Shown here: positions 24,691 to 33,767 of the stretch, in pieces
Numbering within the stretch: position 1 is the stretch's first letter
Layout: each line of letters begins with the position of its first letter
Assembly (NCBI GenBank): GCA_902768795.1
Contig: CACXMS010000013.1
Span: forward strand, 1-41,856
Direction of reading: 5' to 3'
Source: an uncultured Eubacteriales bacterium
GTDB lineage: Bacteria > Bacillota > Clostridia > Christensenellales > CAG-138
DNA length: 41,856 bases
Program-made: the position numbers and the translations under genes
Notes under the pieces: generated by a model
The model's input: the letters and a program-made list of their open reading frames with translations, nothing else
Databases searched by the model: none
What the model was told of the DNA's origin: nothing

Positions 24691-26331
24691 ATGGAAGCGC
24701 AACGAATGAACGGTCGCCTTTTCTGGGAACTGGTGCGCGGCGGCGCGGCGCAGCTCAAGGCGCACGCGAATGAGGTCAATGATCTCAACGTGTTCCCGAT
24801 CCCGGACGGCGATACCGGCGACAATATGTATCTGACCATCTCGGGAGGCGTCAACCGCGAACCGTCCGACGACGAGCCGATCGGCTCCGCCGCGCGCCGC
24901 ATCGCCGACGGCATGCTGCTTTCCGCGCGCGGCAACTCGGGCGTGATCCTTTCGCAGTTTTTCGACGGCATCGCGGCCGGGCTTTCGGACGCGGAAAAAG
25001 CCGACGCCGATCTGCTCGGTTCCGCGTTTCAAAAGGGCGTCGAGCATTCCTACGCGGCGGTTTCCGAACCGACCGAGGGAACGATCCTGACCGTCGCCAA
25101 GTCCGCAACGCAGTACGCCGCGGACCGGCAGCCGGATTCTTTGAACGGGTTCTTCGATACGTTTCTCGAGCGCGGACAGACGGCGCTGCAGGAAACGCCC
25201 GAACAGCTCCCCGTACTGAAAAAAGCCGGCGTCGTCGATTCGGGCGGCGCGGGACTCCTGTACATCATTGAAGGCATGGCGCGCACGCTGAACGGCGAAG
25301 CGCCGGTTTCCGTTGCGGAAGCGGCGCAGCCCGCAGCCGCCGTGCTCGATCTCGATCGCTTCACCGAAAGCAGCGAGCTGACGTTCGGCTACTGCACCGA
25401 GCTGCTGCTGCGTCTGCAGTCGAAGAAAACCGACGTGGACGCGTTCGATCCGGCGCCGATGCGCGAGTTTTTAAGCTCGATCGGCAATTCTCTCGTGCTC
25501 GTCAAGACCGGCAGCGTCGTGAAGATCCATGTGCATACGATGCAACCGTACCGCGTGCTCGAATACTGTCAGCGCTACGGCGAATACCTGACGGTGAAGA
25601 TCGAAAACATGAACCTGCAGCACAACAATCTGCCGGCGGACAGCGCGCTCGTTTCCCCGTCGGAGCGCAAGCCGATGGCCATCGTGGCGGTCGCTTCGGG
25701 GGAAGGCGTAAAGCATGCGTTTACGGAGATGGGCGCGGCCGACGTGATCGACGGCGGACAGTGCCAGAACCCTTCGACCGACGACTTTCTCGCCGCTTTC
25801 GACCGGGTGAACGCCGATACGATCCTTGTTTTGCCGAACAATTCCAACGTCATCCTGGCTGCAAAGCAGGCGGCTTCGCTGTATGAAAAGTCGCGCGTGC
25901 TGGTTGTGGAAAGCAAGTCGATCGGCGACGGCTATGCCGCGCTTTCGATGATGAACCCGGAGCTGGACGATCCCGACGCGATCTATGACGATATGACGGC
26001 GGCGATGGACGGCGTGGTGACCGCGAGCGTTTCCGTATGCAGCCGCGACACCGAGATGGATGGCTTTCTGCTGCACAAGGGGCAGTACATCGGCATCTCT
26101 GGCAAGGAGATCGTCTCGGCCGACAACGATCGCTGCGATACGGCGTGCATGCTTGTAAACCGGCTGGATCTGGACGACCATGAGATCTGCATCCTGCTGT
26201 GCGGACAGGATTCCGATCCGGATGAAGCGCAGCGCATTGCGGCGCATATTCGCGGCATGAACCCGTTCTGCGAAGTATTCGTGCAGGACGGCGGACAGCC
26301 CATTTTCAACTATCTGATCATTCTGGAGTAA
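24691..26331 (+). CDS. fakA: Fatty acid kinase subunit FakA (DAK2/DhaL family)
   Basis: A 546-residue protein that phosphorylates fatty acids bound to FakB, giving acyl phosphate for phospholipid synthesis. The DhaL-type ATPase domain (about 1-200) has the metal-binding NVFPIPDGDTGDNM with its aspartates and SARGNSGVILSQF. A middle linker domain (about 220-320) and a DegV-like C-terminal domain (about 325-546) follow, as in YloV/FakA proteins. Length is usual. GGAG seven bases upstream supports the first ATG. It lies between the FakB-like gene and plsY, three base pairs before the latter, so the three are surely co-transcribed. Confidence 0.93.
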   Translation: MEAQRMNGRLFWELVRGGAAQLKAHANEVNDLNVFPIPDGDTGDNMYLTISGGVNREPSDDEPIGSAARRIADGMLLSARGNSGVILSQFFDGIAAGLSDAEKADADLLGSAFQKGVEHSYAAVSEPTEGTILTVAKSATQYAADRQPDSLNGFFDTFLERGQTALQETPEQLPVLKKAGVVDSGGAGLLYIIEGMARTLNGEAPVSVAEAAQPAAAVLDLDRFTESSELTFGYCTELLLRLQSKKTDVDAFDPAPMREFLSSIGNSLVLVKTGSVVKIHVHTMQPYRVLEYCQRYGEYLTVKIENMNLQHNNLPADSALVSPSERKPMAIVAVASGEGVKHAFTEMGAADVIDGGQCQNPSTDDFLAAFDRVNADTILVLPNNSNVILAAKQAASLYEKSRVLVVESKSIGDGYAALSMMNPELDDPDAIYDDMTAAMDGVVTASVSVCSRDTEMDGFLLHKGQYIGISGKEIVSADNDRCDTACMLVNRLDLDDHEICILLCGQDSDPDEAQRIAAHIRGMNPFCEVFVQDGGQPIFNYLIILE

Positions 26332-26334
26332 GCC

Positions 26335-26955
26335 ATGAAGGTTCTCGTATGGATCCTGGCAGCCGTCGTCGGCTACCTTGTGGCGGGCATCAACCCCGCA
26401 ATCGTTTTCTCGAAGCTGATCTATCATCAGGACATCCGCACGCTCGGCAGCGGCAATCCCGGCTTCACGAATTTCAAGCGCGTTTTCGGCAACAAATATG
26501 CCTGGTTCGTTTTCGCGCTGGATCTTCTCAAAAGCGCGCTTGTCTGCTTCCTGTTCGGTCTGTGGTTCAACGCGCTTTTCGGCTGGTACCAGCTCGGCGT
26601 CGCCTATACCGCGGTGTTTTCGGTGATCGGTCATGCCTACCCGATCTATTACGGATTCAAGGGCGGCAAGGGCTTTCTGGTCTGTCTGTCGGTCCTGTAT
26701 CTGCTCGACTGGCGGGCCGGGCTGATCGCAACCGGCGTTATGGTCGTGCTGCTGCTCACCGTCAAATACATGTCGCTCGCCACGATGTGCGCGCTTGTTA
26801 CCGGCGCGCTGCTCCTTCTCCCCTTCGGCTGTGACCGCATCGCGATCCTGCTGTACGCGCTCTGCGTCGTCTTTATGATCGTGCGGCACCGCGAAAACAT
26901 CAAGCGGCTGCTCAACCATACCGAATCCAAATTCTCGCTCGGAAGCAAGCACTAA
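26335..26955 (+). CDS. plsY: Glycerol-3-phosphate acyltransferase PlsY
   Basis: A 206-residue membrane enzyme that transfers acyl groups from acyl phosphate to glycerol 3-phosphate, the first step of phosphatidic acid synthesis. It has about five or six membrane helices and three family motifs: GSGNPGFTN near 39-47 (usually GATN), GHAYPIYYGFKGGKG near 100-114, and RHRENIKRLL near 183-192. It starts three bases after fakA. The acyl phosphate product of FakA/FakB is its substrate, directly or through PlsX, which is not in the window. Confidence 0.94.
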   Translation: MKVLVWILAAVVGYLVAGINPAIVFSKLIYHQDIRTLGSGNPGFTNFKRVFGNKYAWFVFALDLLKSALVCFLFGLWFNALFGWYQLGVAYTAVFSVIGHAYPIYYGFKGGKGFLVCLSVLYLLDWRAGLIATGVMVVLLLTVKYMSLATMCALVTGALLLLPFGCDRIAILLYALCVVFMIVRHRENIKRLLNHTESKFSLGSKH

Positions 26956-26968
26956 TTCGGAGTATCCC

Positions 26969-29900
26969 ATGAATCAATACCGTGCCGGAATCGACATCGG
27001 TTCCACAACCGTCAAGCTCGTTGTTTTGGGTGAACACGACGAGCTTCTGTTCGGAGAGTACCGCCGCCACCGCGCGCATACGCAGGAAACGCTGGCGGAT
27101 CTTCTGCGGGAGGCCGAGCAAATTCTCGGCAAATGTCAACTGCATATTGCCATTACGGGCTCGGGCGCGATCGGATTGGCGAAAGCGCTCGGCGTTCCGT
27201 TTGTACAGGAAGTCGTCGCCGTTGCGGGGGCTTTGGAAAAGCGCTATCCGCAAACCGACGTCGCGATCGAGCTCGGCGGCGAGGACGCAAAGATCATCTA
27301 TTTCGACGGCGGACTCGACGAGCGCATGAACGGCGTCTGCGCCGGCGGCACCGGCTCATTTATCGATCAGATGGCCGCGCTTCTGCAGACGGACGCGGCC
27401 GGTCTGAACGAAGCCGCCAAGTCGCATAAGGAGCTTTATACGATCGCGGCGCGCTGCGGCGTATTCGCCAAGACCGATATCCAGCCGCTGATCAACGAAG
27501 GCGCATCCAAGGCCGATCTGGCCGCCTCCATTTTTCAGTCGGTCGTCAACCAGACGATCTCCGGCCTCGCCTGCGGGAAACCGATCCGGGGCTGCGTCGC
27601 GTTTCTCGGCGGTCCGCTGCATTACCTTTCGGAGCTCAAAAAGGCCTTTATCGACACGCTGCATCTGACGCCCGAAACGACCGTCGATCCCGAAAACTCG
27701 CATCTGTTTGCGGCGATCGGCGCCGCGAATGAGGACGGCGCCGTCGTTTCGACCGACGAGCTGATCGCGCGGCTGACCGCCGGCGTGAAGATGGAGCTGG
27801 AGATCAAACGGCTTGCGCCGCTCTTCGATTCCCGGGACGAATACGACGCGTTCTGCCGGCGCCACGCGAAGGCGGTCGTTCCGAAGGCGGACTTTTCGGC
27901 CTACGCGGGGGATTGCTTCCTCGGCATCGACGCCGGTTCGACAACGACCAAGCTCGCTCTGATCGGAGAAAACGGCGAACTGCTGTTCTCCTTTTACGCA
28001 AACAACCGCGGCAATCCGATCGAAACGGCGCGCGCCGCGCTTTCCGATCTGTTCTCGAAGATGCCGGATTCCGCGCGGATTGCCCGCGCCTGCTCGACCG
28101 GCTACGGCGAAGCGCTTCTGAAGGCCGCGTTCCGGCTCGACGACGGCGAAGTCGAAACCGTCGCGCATACAACGGCGGCCTCGTTCTTCGATCCGAAGGT
28201 GGACTGCGTGCTCGACATCGGCGGACAGGATATGAAGTGCATCAAGCTCAAGGACCGCACCGTCGATACCGTCATGCTCAACGAGGCGTGCTCCTCGGGG
28301 TGCGGCTCGTTCATTGAAAACTTTGCGGCGTCGCTCGGCTTCACAGCCGAAGCGTTTGCCCGCGAAGCGCTGTTTGCCGCCGCGCCGATCGATCTCGGAA
28401 CGCGGTGCACGGTGTTCATGAATTCCAACGTCAAACAGGCGCAGAAGGAAGGCGCGCCGGTATCCGATATTTCGGCCGGCCTTGCATACTCGGTCATCAA
28501 GAACGCGCTTTTTAAGGTCATCAAGCTCTCCGACGCAAAACAGCTCGGCGATCATATTGTCGTTCAGGGCGGCACGTTTTACAACCAGGCCGTACTGCGC
28601 GCATTCGAAAAGATCGCCGGCGCCGAGGTTGTTTGCCCCGATATCGCCGGCATCATGGGCGCGTTCGGCGCTGCCCTGATCGCGCGCGACCGCGCGGACG
28701 GCGCCGCCTCGGGGATGCTCTCCGCAGAGGAGATCGCCGCGCTGACCTATACGAGCAAAGCCGTGCGCTGCGGCGGTTGTGAAAACAACTGCATGCTGAC
28801 CGTCAACTCGTTTGCGGGCGGCGGCCGGTATATTTCCGGCAATCGCTGTGAAAAGCGCGTCAAGAGCAACGACAGCGCCGTGCCCGGACAGAACATGTTC
28901 GTCTATAAGCGCGAGCGCATGTTCGGCTACGAGCCGCTCCCCGCTTCGGACGCGCCGCGCGGCGTCATCGGCATCCCGCGCGTTCTGAACCTGTATGAAA
29001 ACTACCCGTACTGGGCGACGTTTTTCCGCGAACTCGGCTTTTCCGTCGTGCTGTCGCCTTTCTCGGGGCGAAAGATCTATGAGGCGGGCATGGATTCGAT
29101 CCCCTCGGAATCGGAATGCTATCCGGCCAAGCTCGCGCACGGACATGTGCAATGGCTGTTTGAGCACGGCGTGAAAACCGTATTCCATCCCTGCGTCTAC
29201 TATGAGTTCCAGGAAACGAAGGACGCCCAGAACCATTACAACTGTCCGATGGTCTGCTCCTACCCCGAGAACCTCAAGAACAACGTCGACGCGATCACCT
29301 CGGGCCAAATGGAGTATCTGCGCCCGTTCATCGCGTTCACCTCGGAAAAAACCGCCGAGGACCGGCTCGTGCAGTTTTGCCGCGAACGGTGGGACATCCC
29401 AGCGGGGATTGTTCGCGCCGCGGCGCAGAAGGCCTGGGCCGAGCAGCGCAAGGCCAAGGACGATATCCGTGTCGAAGGCGCCAGACGGCTCAGGGAAATG
29501 GAAGCGGCCGGACGCCGCGGAATCGTGCTGGTCGGCCGTCCGTACCACATCGATCCCGAAATCAATCACGGCATTCCCGAGCTGGTCGCGTCCTACGGGC
29601 TTGACGTTTATACCGAAGACAGTCTTCCGCTCGATTATAACCCCGAACGCCCCTTGCGCGTCGTCGATCAGTGGGTCTTCCATTCCCGGATGTATCAGGC
29701 CGCGGAGTACGTCGGCAAGCGTGACGATCTGGAGCTGATTCAGCTCTTCTCGTTCGGCTGCGGGCTCGATGCGGTTACGACCGATCAGGTTGAGGAGATC
29801 CTTGACCGGTGCGGAAAGCTCTATACGGTGCTGAAGATTGACGAGGTCAGCAACCTCGGCGCGGCCAGGATCCGCATCCGGAGTCTTCTCGCCGCGATGG

Positions 29901-31219
29901 ATATGCGCCGCCGTCAGTGCATCACGGCGCATCCGCAGCCGATCGCCTATGAACGCACCGAATTTACGCAGAAGATGTTTGACGAGGGGTACACGATCCT
30001 CGCGCCGCAGATGAGTCCGATCCATCTGAACCTGATCACGCCCGCGTTCGAAAAGAACGGATACCGGTTCGTTCTGCTCAACAACGCGACCCGGCGTGCG
30101 ATCGACGTAGGGCTGCAGTACGTGAACAACGACGCCTGCTTCCCCTCGATCATCATGACCGGCATGATGATGGAGGCCGTGCTTTCGGGGCAGTACGATA
30201 CGCACAAGCTCGCGCTTTTGATGACACAGACCGGCGGCTGCTGCCGCGCGAGCAATTACGTCGGCTTTATCCGCCGCGCGCTCGACAAGGCGGGGCTCTC
30301 CTACATTCCCGTCATCTCGCTGAACGCGAACGGCATGGAAAAGAACGAGGGATTCCACGTTTCGGCCAAAATGCTGATCGACGGCATGCGCGGCATTGCC
30401 TACGGCGATATTCTGATGCGCTGTCTGTACCGTACGCGGCCGTATGAGCTTGTCGAGGGCTCCGCAAACGCGCTGCACGCAAAGTGGGAAAGGATCTGCA
30501 TCGACGCGATTCTCGGCAGGGACAAGCGTTCCTACGCGCAGATCTGCCGCGCAATCGTTGCGGATTTTGACGCGCTTCCGCTAAACGAATCCGTCCGGAA
30601 GCCGCGCGTCGGCATCGTCGGGGAGATCCTCGTCAAATATATGCCGCTGGCAAACAACCATCTGGTTGAGCTTCTGGAGCGCGAAGGCGCGGAAGCCGTC
30701 GTACCGGATTTCATCGATTTCTTCGCAATGTTTTTGTACGACAAGAAATACAAAGCCGAGTTTCTCGGCCGGCATTGGATTAACGCGGTCGTCGGAAAAG
30801 TCGGCGTGGACGCCCTCGAAGCGCTCCGCAGGCCCGCCGTGGAAGCGCTGAAAAAGAGCAAACGCTTTTCGGCGCCGCTGCGAATCGAGCAGATCGCCGA
30901 GCCGACAAAGCAATTCCTTTCCGTCGGCAATCAATACGGCGAGGGCTGGTTCCTTTGCGGCGAGATGGTCGAGCTGTTGAACGAGGGCATTGAGAATATC
31001 GTCTGCATCCAGCCGTTTGCATGTCTGCCGAACCACGTTATGGGCAAAGGCGTCATCAAGTCGCTGAAGGCCGCCTATCCGAACGCGAACATCGCCGCCG
31101 TCGATTACGACCCCGGCGCAAGCGAAGTCAACCAGCTGAACCGTATCAAGCTGATGCTTGCCGCCGCGAAAAAGGCGCAGCTAAAAAAAGATGTTGAAGC
31201 GGCCGTGCGTACGTTTTAA
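26969..31219 (+). CDS. Giant 2-hydroxyacyl-CoA dehydratase activase-like protein
   Basis: A 1416-residue cytosolic protein with two BadF/BcrA-type ATPase domains. The first (about 1-265) has GIDIGSTTVKLVV, GGEDAK and CAGGTGSFIDQ; the second (about 315-575) has GIDAGSTTTKLAL, DIGGQDMKCI and CSSGCGSFIEN, including the cysteines that hold the iron-sulfur cluster in characterised activators. A DUF2229-type region (about 665-900) with SESECYPAKLAHGH and a dehydratase-like C-terminal part (about 910-1400) follow. Related two-subunit systems use ATP to pass electrons to 2-hydroxyacyl-CoA dehydratases. This fused form is widespread in anaerobes and its substrate is unknown. It starts 13 bases after plsY and appears to end the lipid operon. 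Confidence 0.9.
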   Translation: MNQYRAGIDIGSTTVKLVVLGEHDELLFGEYRRHRAHTQETLADLLREAEQILGKCQLHIAITGSGAIGLAKALGVPFVQEVVAVAGALEKRYPQTDVAIELGGEDAKIIYFDGGLDERMNGVCAGGTGSFIDQMAALLQTDAAGLNEAAKSHKELYTIAARCGVFAKTDIQPLINEGASKADLAASIFQSVVNQTISGLACGKPIRGCVAFLGGPLHYLSELKKAFIDTLHLTPETTVDPENSHLFAAIGAANEDGAVVSTDELIARLTAGVKMELEIKRLAPLFDSRDEYDAFCRRHAKAVVPKADFSAYAGDCFLGIDAGSTTTKLALIGENGELLFSFYANNRGNPIETARAALSDLFSKMPDSARIARACSTGYGEALLKAAFRLDDGEVETVAHTTAASFFDPKVDCVLDIGGQDMKCIKLKDRTVDTVMLNEACSSGCGSFIENFAASLGFTAEAFAREALFAAAPIDLGTRCTVFMNSNVKQAQKEGAPVSDISAGLAYSVIKNALFKVIKLSDAKQLGDHIVVQGGTFYNQAVLRAFEKIAGAEVVCPDIAGIMGAFGAALIARDRADGAASGMLSAEEIAALTYTSKAVRCGGCENNCMLTVNSFAGGGRYISGNRCEKRVKSNDSAVPGQNMFVYKRERMFGYEPLPASDAPRGVIGIPRVLNLYENYPYWATFFRELGFSVVLSPFSGRKIYEAGMDSIPSESECYPAKLAHGHVQWLFEHGVKTVFHPCVYYEFQETKDAQNHYNCPMVCSYPENLKNNVDAITSGQMEYLRPFIAFTSEKTAEDRLVQFCRERWDIPAGIVRAAAQKAWAEQRKAKDDIRVEGARRLREMEAAGRRGIVLVGRPYHIDPEINHGIPELVASYGLDVYTEDSLPLDYNPERPLRVVDQWVFHSRMYQAAEYVGKRDDLELIQLFSFGCGLDAVTTDQVEEILDRCGKLYTVLKIDEVSNLGAARIRIRSLLAAMDMRRRQCITAHPQPIAYERTEFTQKMFDEGYTILAPQMSPIHLNLITPAFEKNGYRFVLLNNATRRAIDVGLQYVNNDACFPSIIMTGMMMEAVLSGQYDTHKLALLMTQTGGCCRASNYVGFIRRALDKAGLSYIPVISLNANGMEKNEGFHVSAKMLIDGMRGIAYGDILMRCLYRTRPYELVEGSANALHAKWERICIDAILGRDKRSYAQICRAIVADFDALPLNESVRKPRVGIVGEILVKYMPLANNHLVELLEREGAEAVVPDFIDFFAMFLYDKKYKAEFLGRHWINAVVGKVGVDALEALRRPAVEALKKSKRFSAPLRIEQIAEPTKQFLSVGNQYGEGWFLCGEMVELLNEGIENIVCIQPFACLPNHVMGKGVIKSLKAAYPNANIAAVDYDPGASEVNQLNRIKLMLAAAKKAQLKKDVEAAVRTF

Positions 31220-31234
31220 CGCCCCCGGCAAACG

Positions 31235-31263
31235 AAAAAGAAGCCCTCCCTGGGCTTCTTTTC
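31235..31263. terminator. Bidirectional terminator between activase and ferredoxin genes
   Basis: AAAAGAAGCCC (31236-31246) and GGGCTTCTTTT (31252-31262) pair perfectly around a five-base loop, with a T-run in the descending arm on both strands. It serves the two converging genes. Confidence 0.9.
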
Positions 31264-31283
31264 ATTTCATAATTGGGAAATGC

Positions 31284-31457
31284 TCAGTCTTCCGAAGACG
31301 GAGCGCCGACGGGGCAGATCTCTGCGCAGTTGCCGCAATCGATGCAGACGTCGGGATCGATCACATACTGGGTATCGCCCTCGGAAATTGCTTCGACCGG
31401 GCACTCGGATGCGCATGCGCCGCACTGGATGCATTCATCGGAAATCTTGTACGCCAT
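31284..31457 (-). CDS. Two-[4Fe-4S] ferredoxin (57 residues)
   Basis: A short gene. The product begins MAYKISDECIQCGACASECP and ends GAPSSED. Cysteines at 9, 12, 15 and 19 and at 38, 41, 44 and 48 form two CxxCxxCxxxC(P) clusters, the clostridial ferredoxin pattern. It carries low-potential electrons for anaerobic metabolism in the cytosol. GGAGGA lies about eight bases before the ATG, and an extended -10 promoter is upstream. It converges on the activase gene, an enzyme class that takes electrons from ferredoxin; a link is possible but unproven. Confidence 0.95.
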   Translation of the reverse strand: MAYKISDECIQCGACASECPVEAISEGDTQYVIDPDVCIDCGNCAEICPVGAPSSED

Positions 31458-31496
31458 TCTTGAATCCTCCTATGGTTCCTATTTTGATTCGACTTC

Positions 31497-31524
31497 ATTA
31501 TAACATGCCTATGGCAAAAAGCAA
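31497..31524 (-). promoter_or_regulatory. Promoter of the ferredoxin gene
   Basis: On the minus strand a perfect TATAAT (complement at 31497-31502) is preceded by TGT, an extended -10 element. TTGCTT (complement at 31519-31524) lies 16 bases upstream as a weak -35 box. Confidence 0.75.
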
Positions 31525-31639
31525 CAAGCTTCGATAAAGTTCACAAACAGTTAAACATCTCTACCTCCTTGCGAATCCGTGCAAGTTTTGTCCTTCCGGA
31601 TCGACCTTTGTCACGCCTCTTTTTATCGACAATCTCTGC

Positions 31640-32518
31640 ATGGTAAGCTGTGCAAAACGGCGAAAAAAGGGGGTGGCCGAGACGCCGTACAGTTTTCAGC
31701 AGGGACTTTTGCAGATCCCGCCCAAGCGCGATCCGGAGCGGCGGCTCGTTTTGCTGCCGATCGGAGCGATTCTCCCAAACCCCGCGCAGCCGCGCCGCGC
31801 GTTTGACCGCGCCGCGCTCTCCGAGCTGATGGTCAGCATCGCGCAGATCGGGTTGATCCAGCCGCTGACCGTCCGCCGGTCGGGAGACGGTTACGAACTG
31901 ATTTCCGGCGAACGGCGGCTTCGGGCCTGCCGTGCCCTCGGATATTCCGAGGTGCCCTGCATCATTGCCGATGCGTCGGAAGAGCGCAGCGCGTATATGG
32001 CGCTGGTCGAAAACATCCAGCGCAGCGATCTGCATTTTCTCGACGAAGCGGAAAGCTATCACAATCTGCTGCACACCTACGATCTTTCGCAGGAACAGCT
32101 TGCAACGCGCCTCGGCAAGAGCCAGTCGTTTCTGTCGAACAAGCTGCGGCTTCTGAAGCTTCCGAAGGCGATGCGCGCCCGCATCCGCGAAGCGAACCTT
32201 TCCGAGCGCCACGCGCGGGCGCTGCTCGGCCTTAGCGACGAGGAGACGCAGTGGCGCGCGCTCGATCAGATCCAAAAGGGCGATCTGAACGTCAAGCAGA
32301 CCGAACAGCTGATCGCCCGCATCAAAGAAAAGCAGAATCGCAAGCCCGTTCGGATCGTGCGCCTGCCCGCCGACTGCCGTCTGTTTATGAACAGCGTAAA
32401 AACCTGTCTCGAACGGTTGGAAGAAAGCGGGATGAAAACCGCGATGGAGGAGCAGCGCCGCAGCGACGGATTCGATCTTGTGATCCGCGTCCGCTTCCAA
32501 GAGCCGACGCTGTTCTGA
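31640..32518 (+). CDS. noc: Noc/ParB-family nucleoid protein
   Basis: Up to 292 residues. The ParB/Noc N-terminal CTP-binding part (about 40-135) has NPAQPRR, GLIQPLTV, SGERRLRACRALGY and ENIQRSDL; the central DNA-binding part (about 140-235) has the helix-turn-helix LSQEQLATRLGKSQSFLSNK. In Bacillus the same family gives Noc, which stops division over the chromosome. No parA/soj is adjacent, which favours Noc over a partition pair. The start is uncertain: the ATG at 31640 lacks a good ribosome site, and a GTG at 31673 directly follows a purine run. A plain ParB remains possible. Confidence 0.85.
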   Translation: MVSCAKRRKKGVAETPYSFQQGLLQIPPKRDPERRLVLLPIGAILPNPAQPRRAFDRAALSELMVSIAQIGLIQPLTVRRSGDGYELISGERRLRACRALGYSEVPCIIADASEERSAYMALVENIQRSDLHFLDEAESYHNLLHTYDLSQEQLATRLGKSQSFLSNKLRLLKLPKAMRARIREANLSERHARALLGLSDEETQWRALDQIQKGDLNVKQTEQLIARIKEKQNRKPVRIVRLPADCRLFMNSVKTCLERLEESGMKTAMEEQRRSDGFDLVIRVRFQEPTLF

Positions 32519-32520
32519 TC

Positions 32521-32540
32521 GGGAAAGCGGCTTCTTTCCC
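32521..32540 (+). terminator. Weak hairpin after noc
   Basis: GGGAAAG and CTTTCCC pair around a six-base loop directly after the stop codon. No clear T-run follows, so terminator function is uncertain. Confidence 0.35.
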
Positions 32541-32604
32541 CCGTTTCGGTTGTACCTCGTGCGAAAATTCAACTCACGGTTGAAGAATATCCATGACGCG
32601 ATGA

Positions 32605-32633
32605 TTGTCAAACGGAAATCAAGCTGTTATGAT
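32605..32633 (+). promoter_or_regulatory. Promoter of the second XRE gene
   Basis: TTGTCA (32605-32610) and TATGAT (32628-32633) are 17 bases apart, with TGT directly before the -10 box. Confidence 0.82.
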
Positions 32634-32668
32634 GAAGGCAGAACAACAAACAGCAAGGAGAAAGAACC

Positions 32669-33511
32669 ATGGATATGAAAAAAATCGGACAATACATCCG
32701 CGCGCAGCGAAAAGCGGCGGGATTGACGCAGCAGCAGCTCGCGGACGTTCTGGGCGTATCGTTTCAGGCGGTGTCCAAGTGGGAGAACGGCGACGCGATG
32801 CCCGACGCCGGGCTGCTCCTGGATCTCGCGGACGCGCTGCACACCTCAACCGACCGGCTCCTGTCGGGCGGATCGGTCGTCAAGGGCGACTGGAAACGGA
32901 TGCGCGTAACGGACGTGATCGAAGGGTTTTCGCACATGGAGGCGATCGGGCGCTGCTTCGGAGAAAACAGCACGTTTTATACGGGCATGGTGGAAGGCGT
33001 CAACCGCAAGATGAACATCGACCTCGTTTCGTATCTGCACGATCCCAAAACGCGCAGCATGCTGGTGATCGAGGCGCTGATCCAGGGCATAATGAACGGG
33101 TACGACGTGGACATGGAGGAAGTGCGTGCGTACATCGCAAATCCCCGGACGGTCGCTCTGGTCGAAGGGTATCTGGATCAGTCGACCGGCAACCGATTGA
33201 TGCAGTTTGCCAACGGCTATCGGAACGCACGCGCAATCCGGGAAGGACAGATCCTCGTCGTGCGAAAGCAGAACGACACCGTCGAAATGTTTGAATACGA
33301 CCTGTCCGAAGCGTCCGCGCAGGCGTTTCTTGCCGAACAGAAGGAGCCAATCTCGGAGCTTCTGTGCATGCGCTGCGACGGACAGCCGGACGTCCCTTCG
33401 CAAGCGATCCGCGCGGGACTTCTCGCGGCGTTTGCGGAAAACGCGTCCGCGATCGTTTATCTCGACGGGCCGGACGGTCTGTGCAAAAAAACGCTGTCAC
33501 AGCTGCAGTAA
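32669..33511 (+). CDS. XRE-family regulator with unassigned C-terminal domain
   Basis: A 280-residue protein. Residues 4-62 are a Cro/C1-type helix-turn-helix (LTQQQLADVLGVSFQAVSKW). The rest, about 75-280, is one predicted globular region of mixed helices and strands with no zinc cluster and no motif I recognise; it contains a single CMRC near 235. It probably binds DNA and senses an unknown signal. AAGGAG lies nine bases before the ATG (MDMKK). It has its own promoter and terminator, so it is a lone gene, like the XRE/zinc-ribbon gene at 15.8 kb, but the two share only the first domain. Confidence 0.8.
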   Translation: MDMKKIGQYIRAQRKAAGLTQQQLADVLGVSFQAVSKWENGDAMPDAGLLLDLADALHTSTDRLLSGGSVVKGDWKRMRVTDVIEGFSHMEAIGRCFGENSTFYTGMVEGVNRKMNIDLVSYLHDPKTRSMLVIEALIQGIMNGYDVDMEEVRAYIANPRTVALVEGYLDQSTGNRLMQFANGYRNARAIREGQILVVRKQNDTVEMFEYDLSEASAQAFLAEQKEPISELLCMRCDGQPDVPSQAIRAGLLAAFAENASAIVYLDGPDGLCKKTLSQLQ

Positions 33512-33526
33512 GAGCCAAGAACAAAG

Positions 33527-33589
33527 CGGGACGCCGATCGGAACGCGGGGAAATCCCTTCGGGTTCGCACGGTCGGCGTCCCGTTTTTT
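33527..33589 (+). terminator. Branched terminator after the second XRE gene
   Basis: CGGGACGCCGA (33527-33537) pairs with TCGGCGTCCCG (33573-33583), followed by six T. The 35-base interior can fold into smaller hairpins (GGGAAATCCC, and GGGAAATCCCTT/GGGTT-type pairings). Confidence 0.85.
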
Positions 33590-33767
33590 ACTCTTTTCAC
33601 AGAAGGATCGAGTCAGAGGGTATAACGGTTTGTTGAACGTTCGCCCGGCGCAAAAAGTGTCCTTGGGCGGCGTTTATGATTGATATTCATCAGCATTTAT
33701 GATAAGATTCAAACACAGCATTTTGCTTTCTGAGAGAAGCGGTCATTTGTAAAGGAGATTATAGAAT

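Noticed and set aside
27356..30478. 1040-residue open frame on the minus strand inside the activase gene
   Set aside because: It is the antisense shadow of a GC-rich gene whose plus-strand product has clear family motifs.
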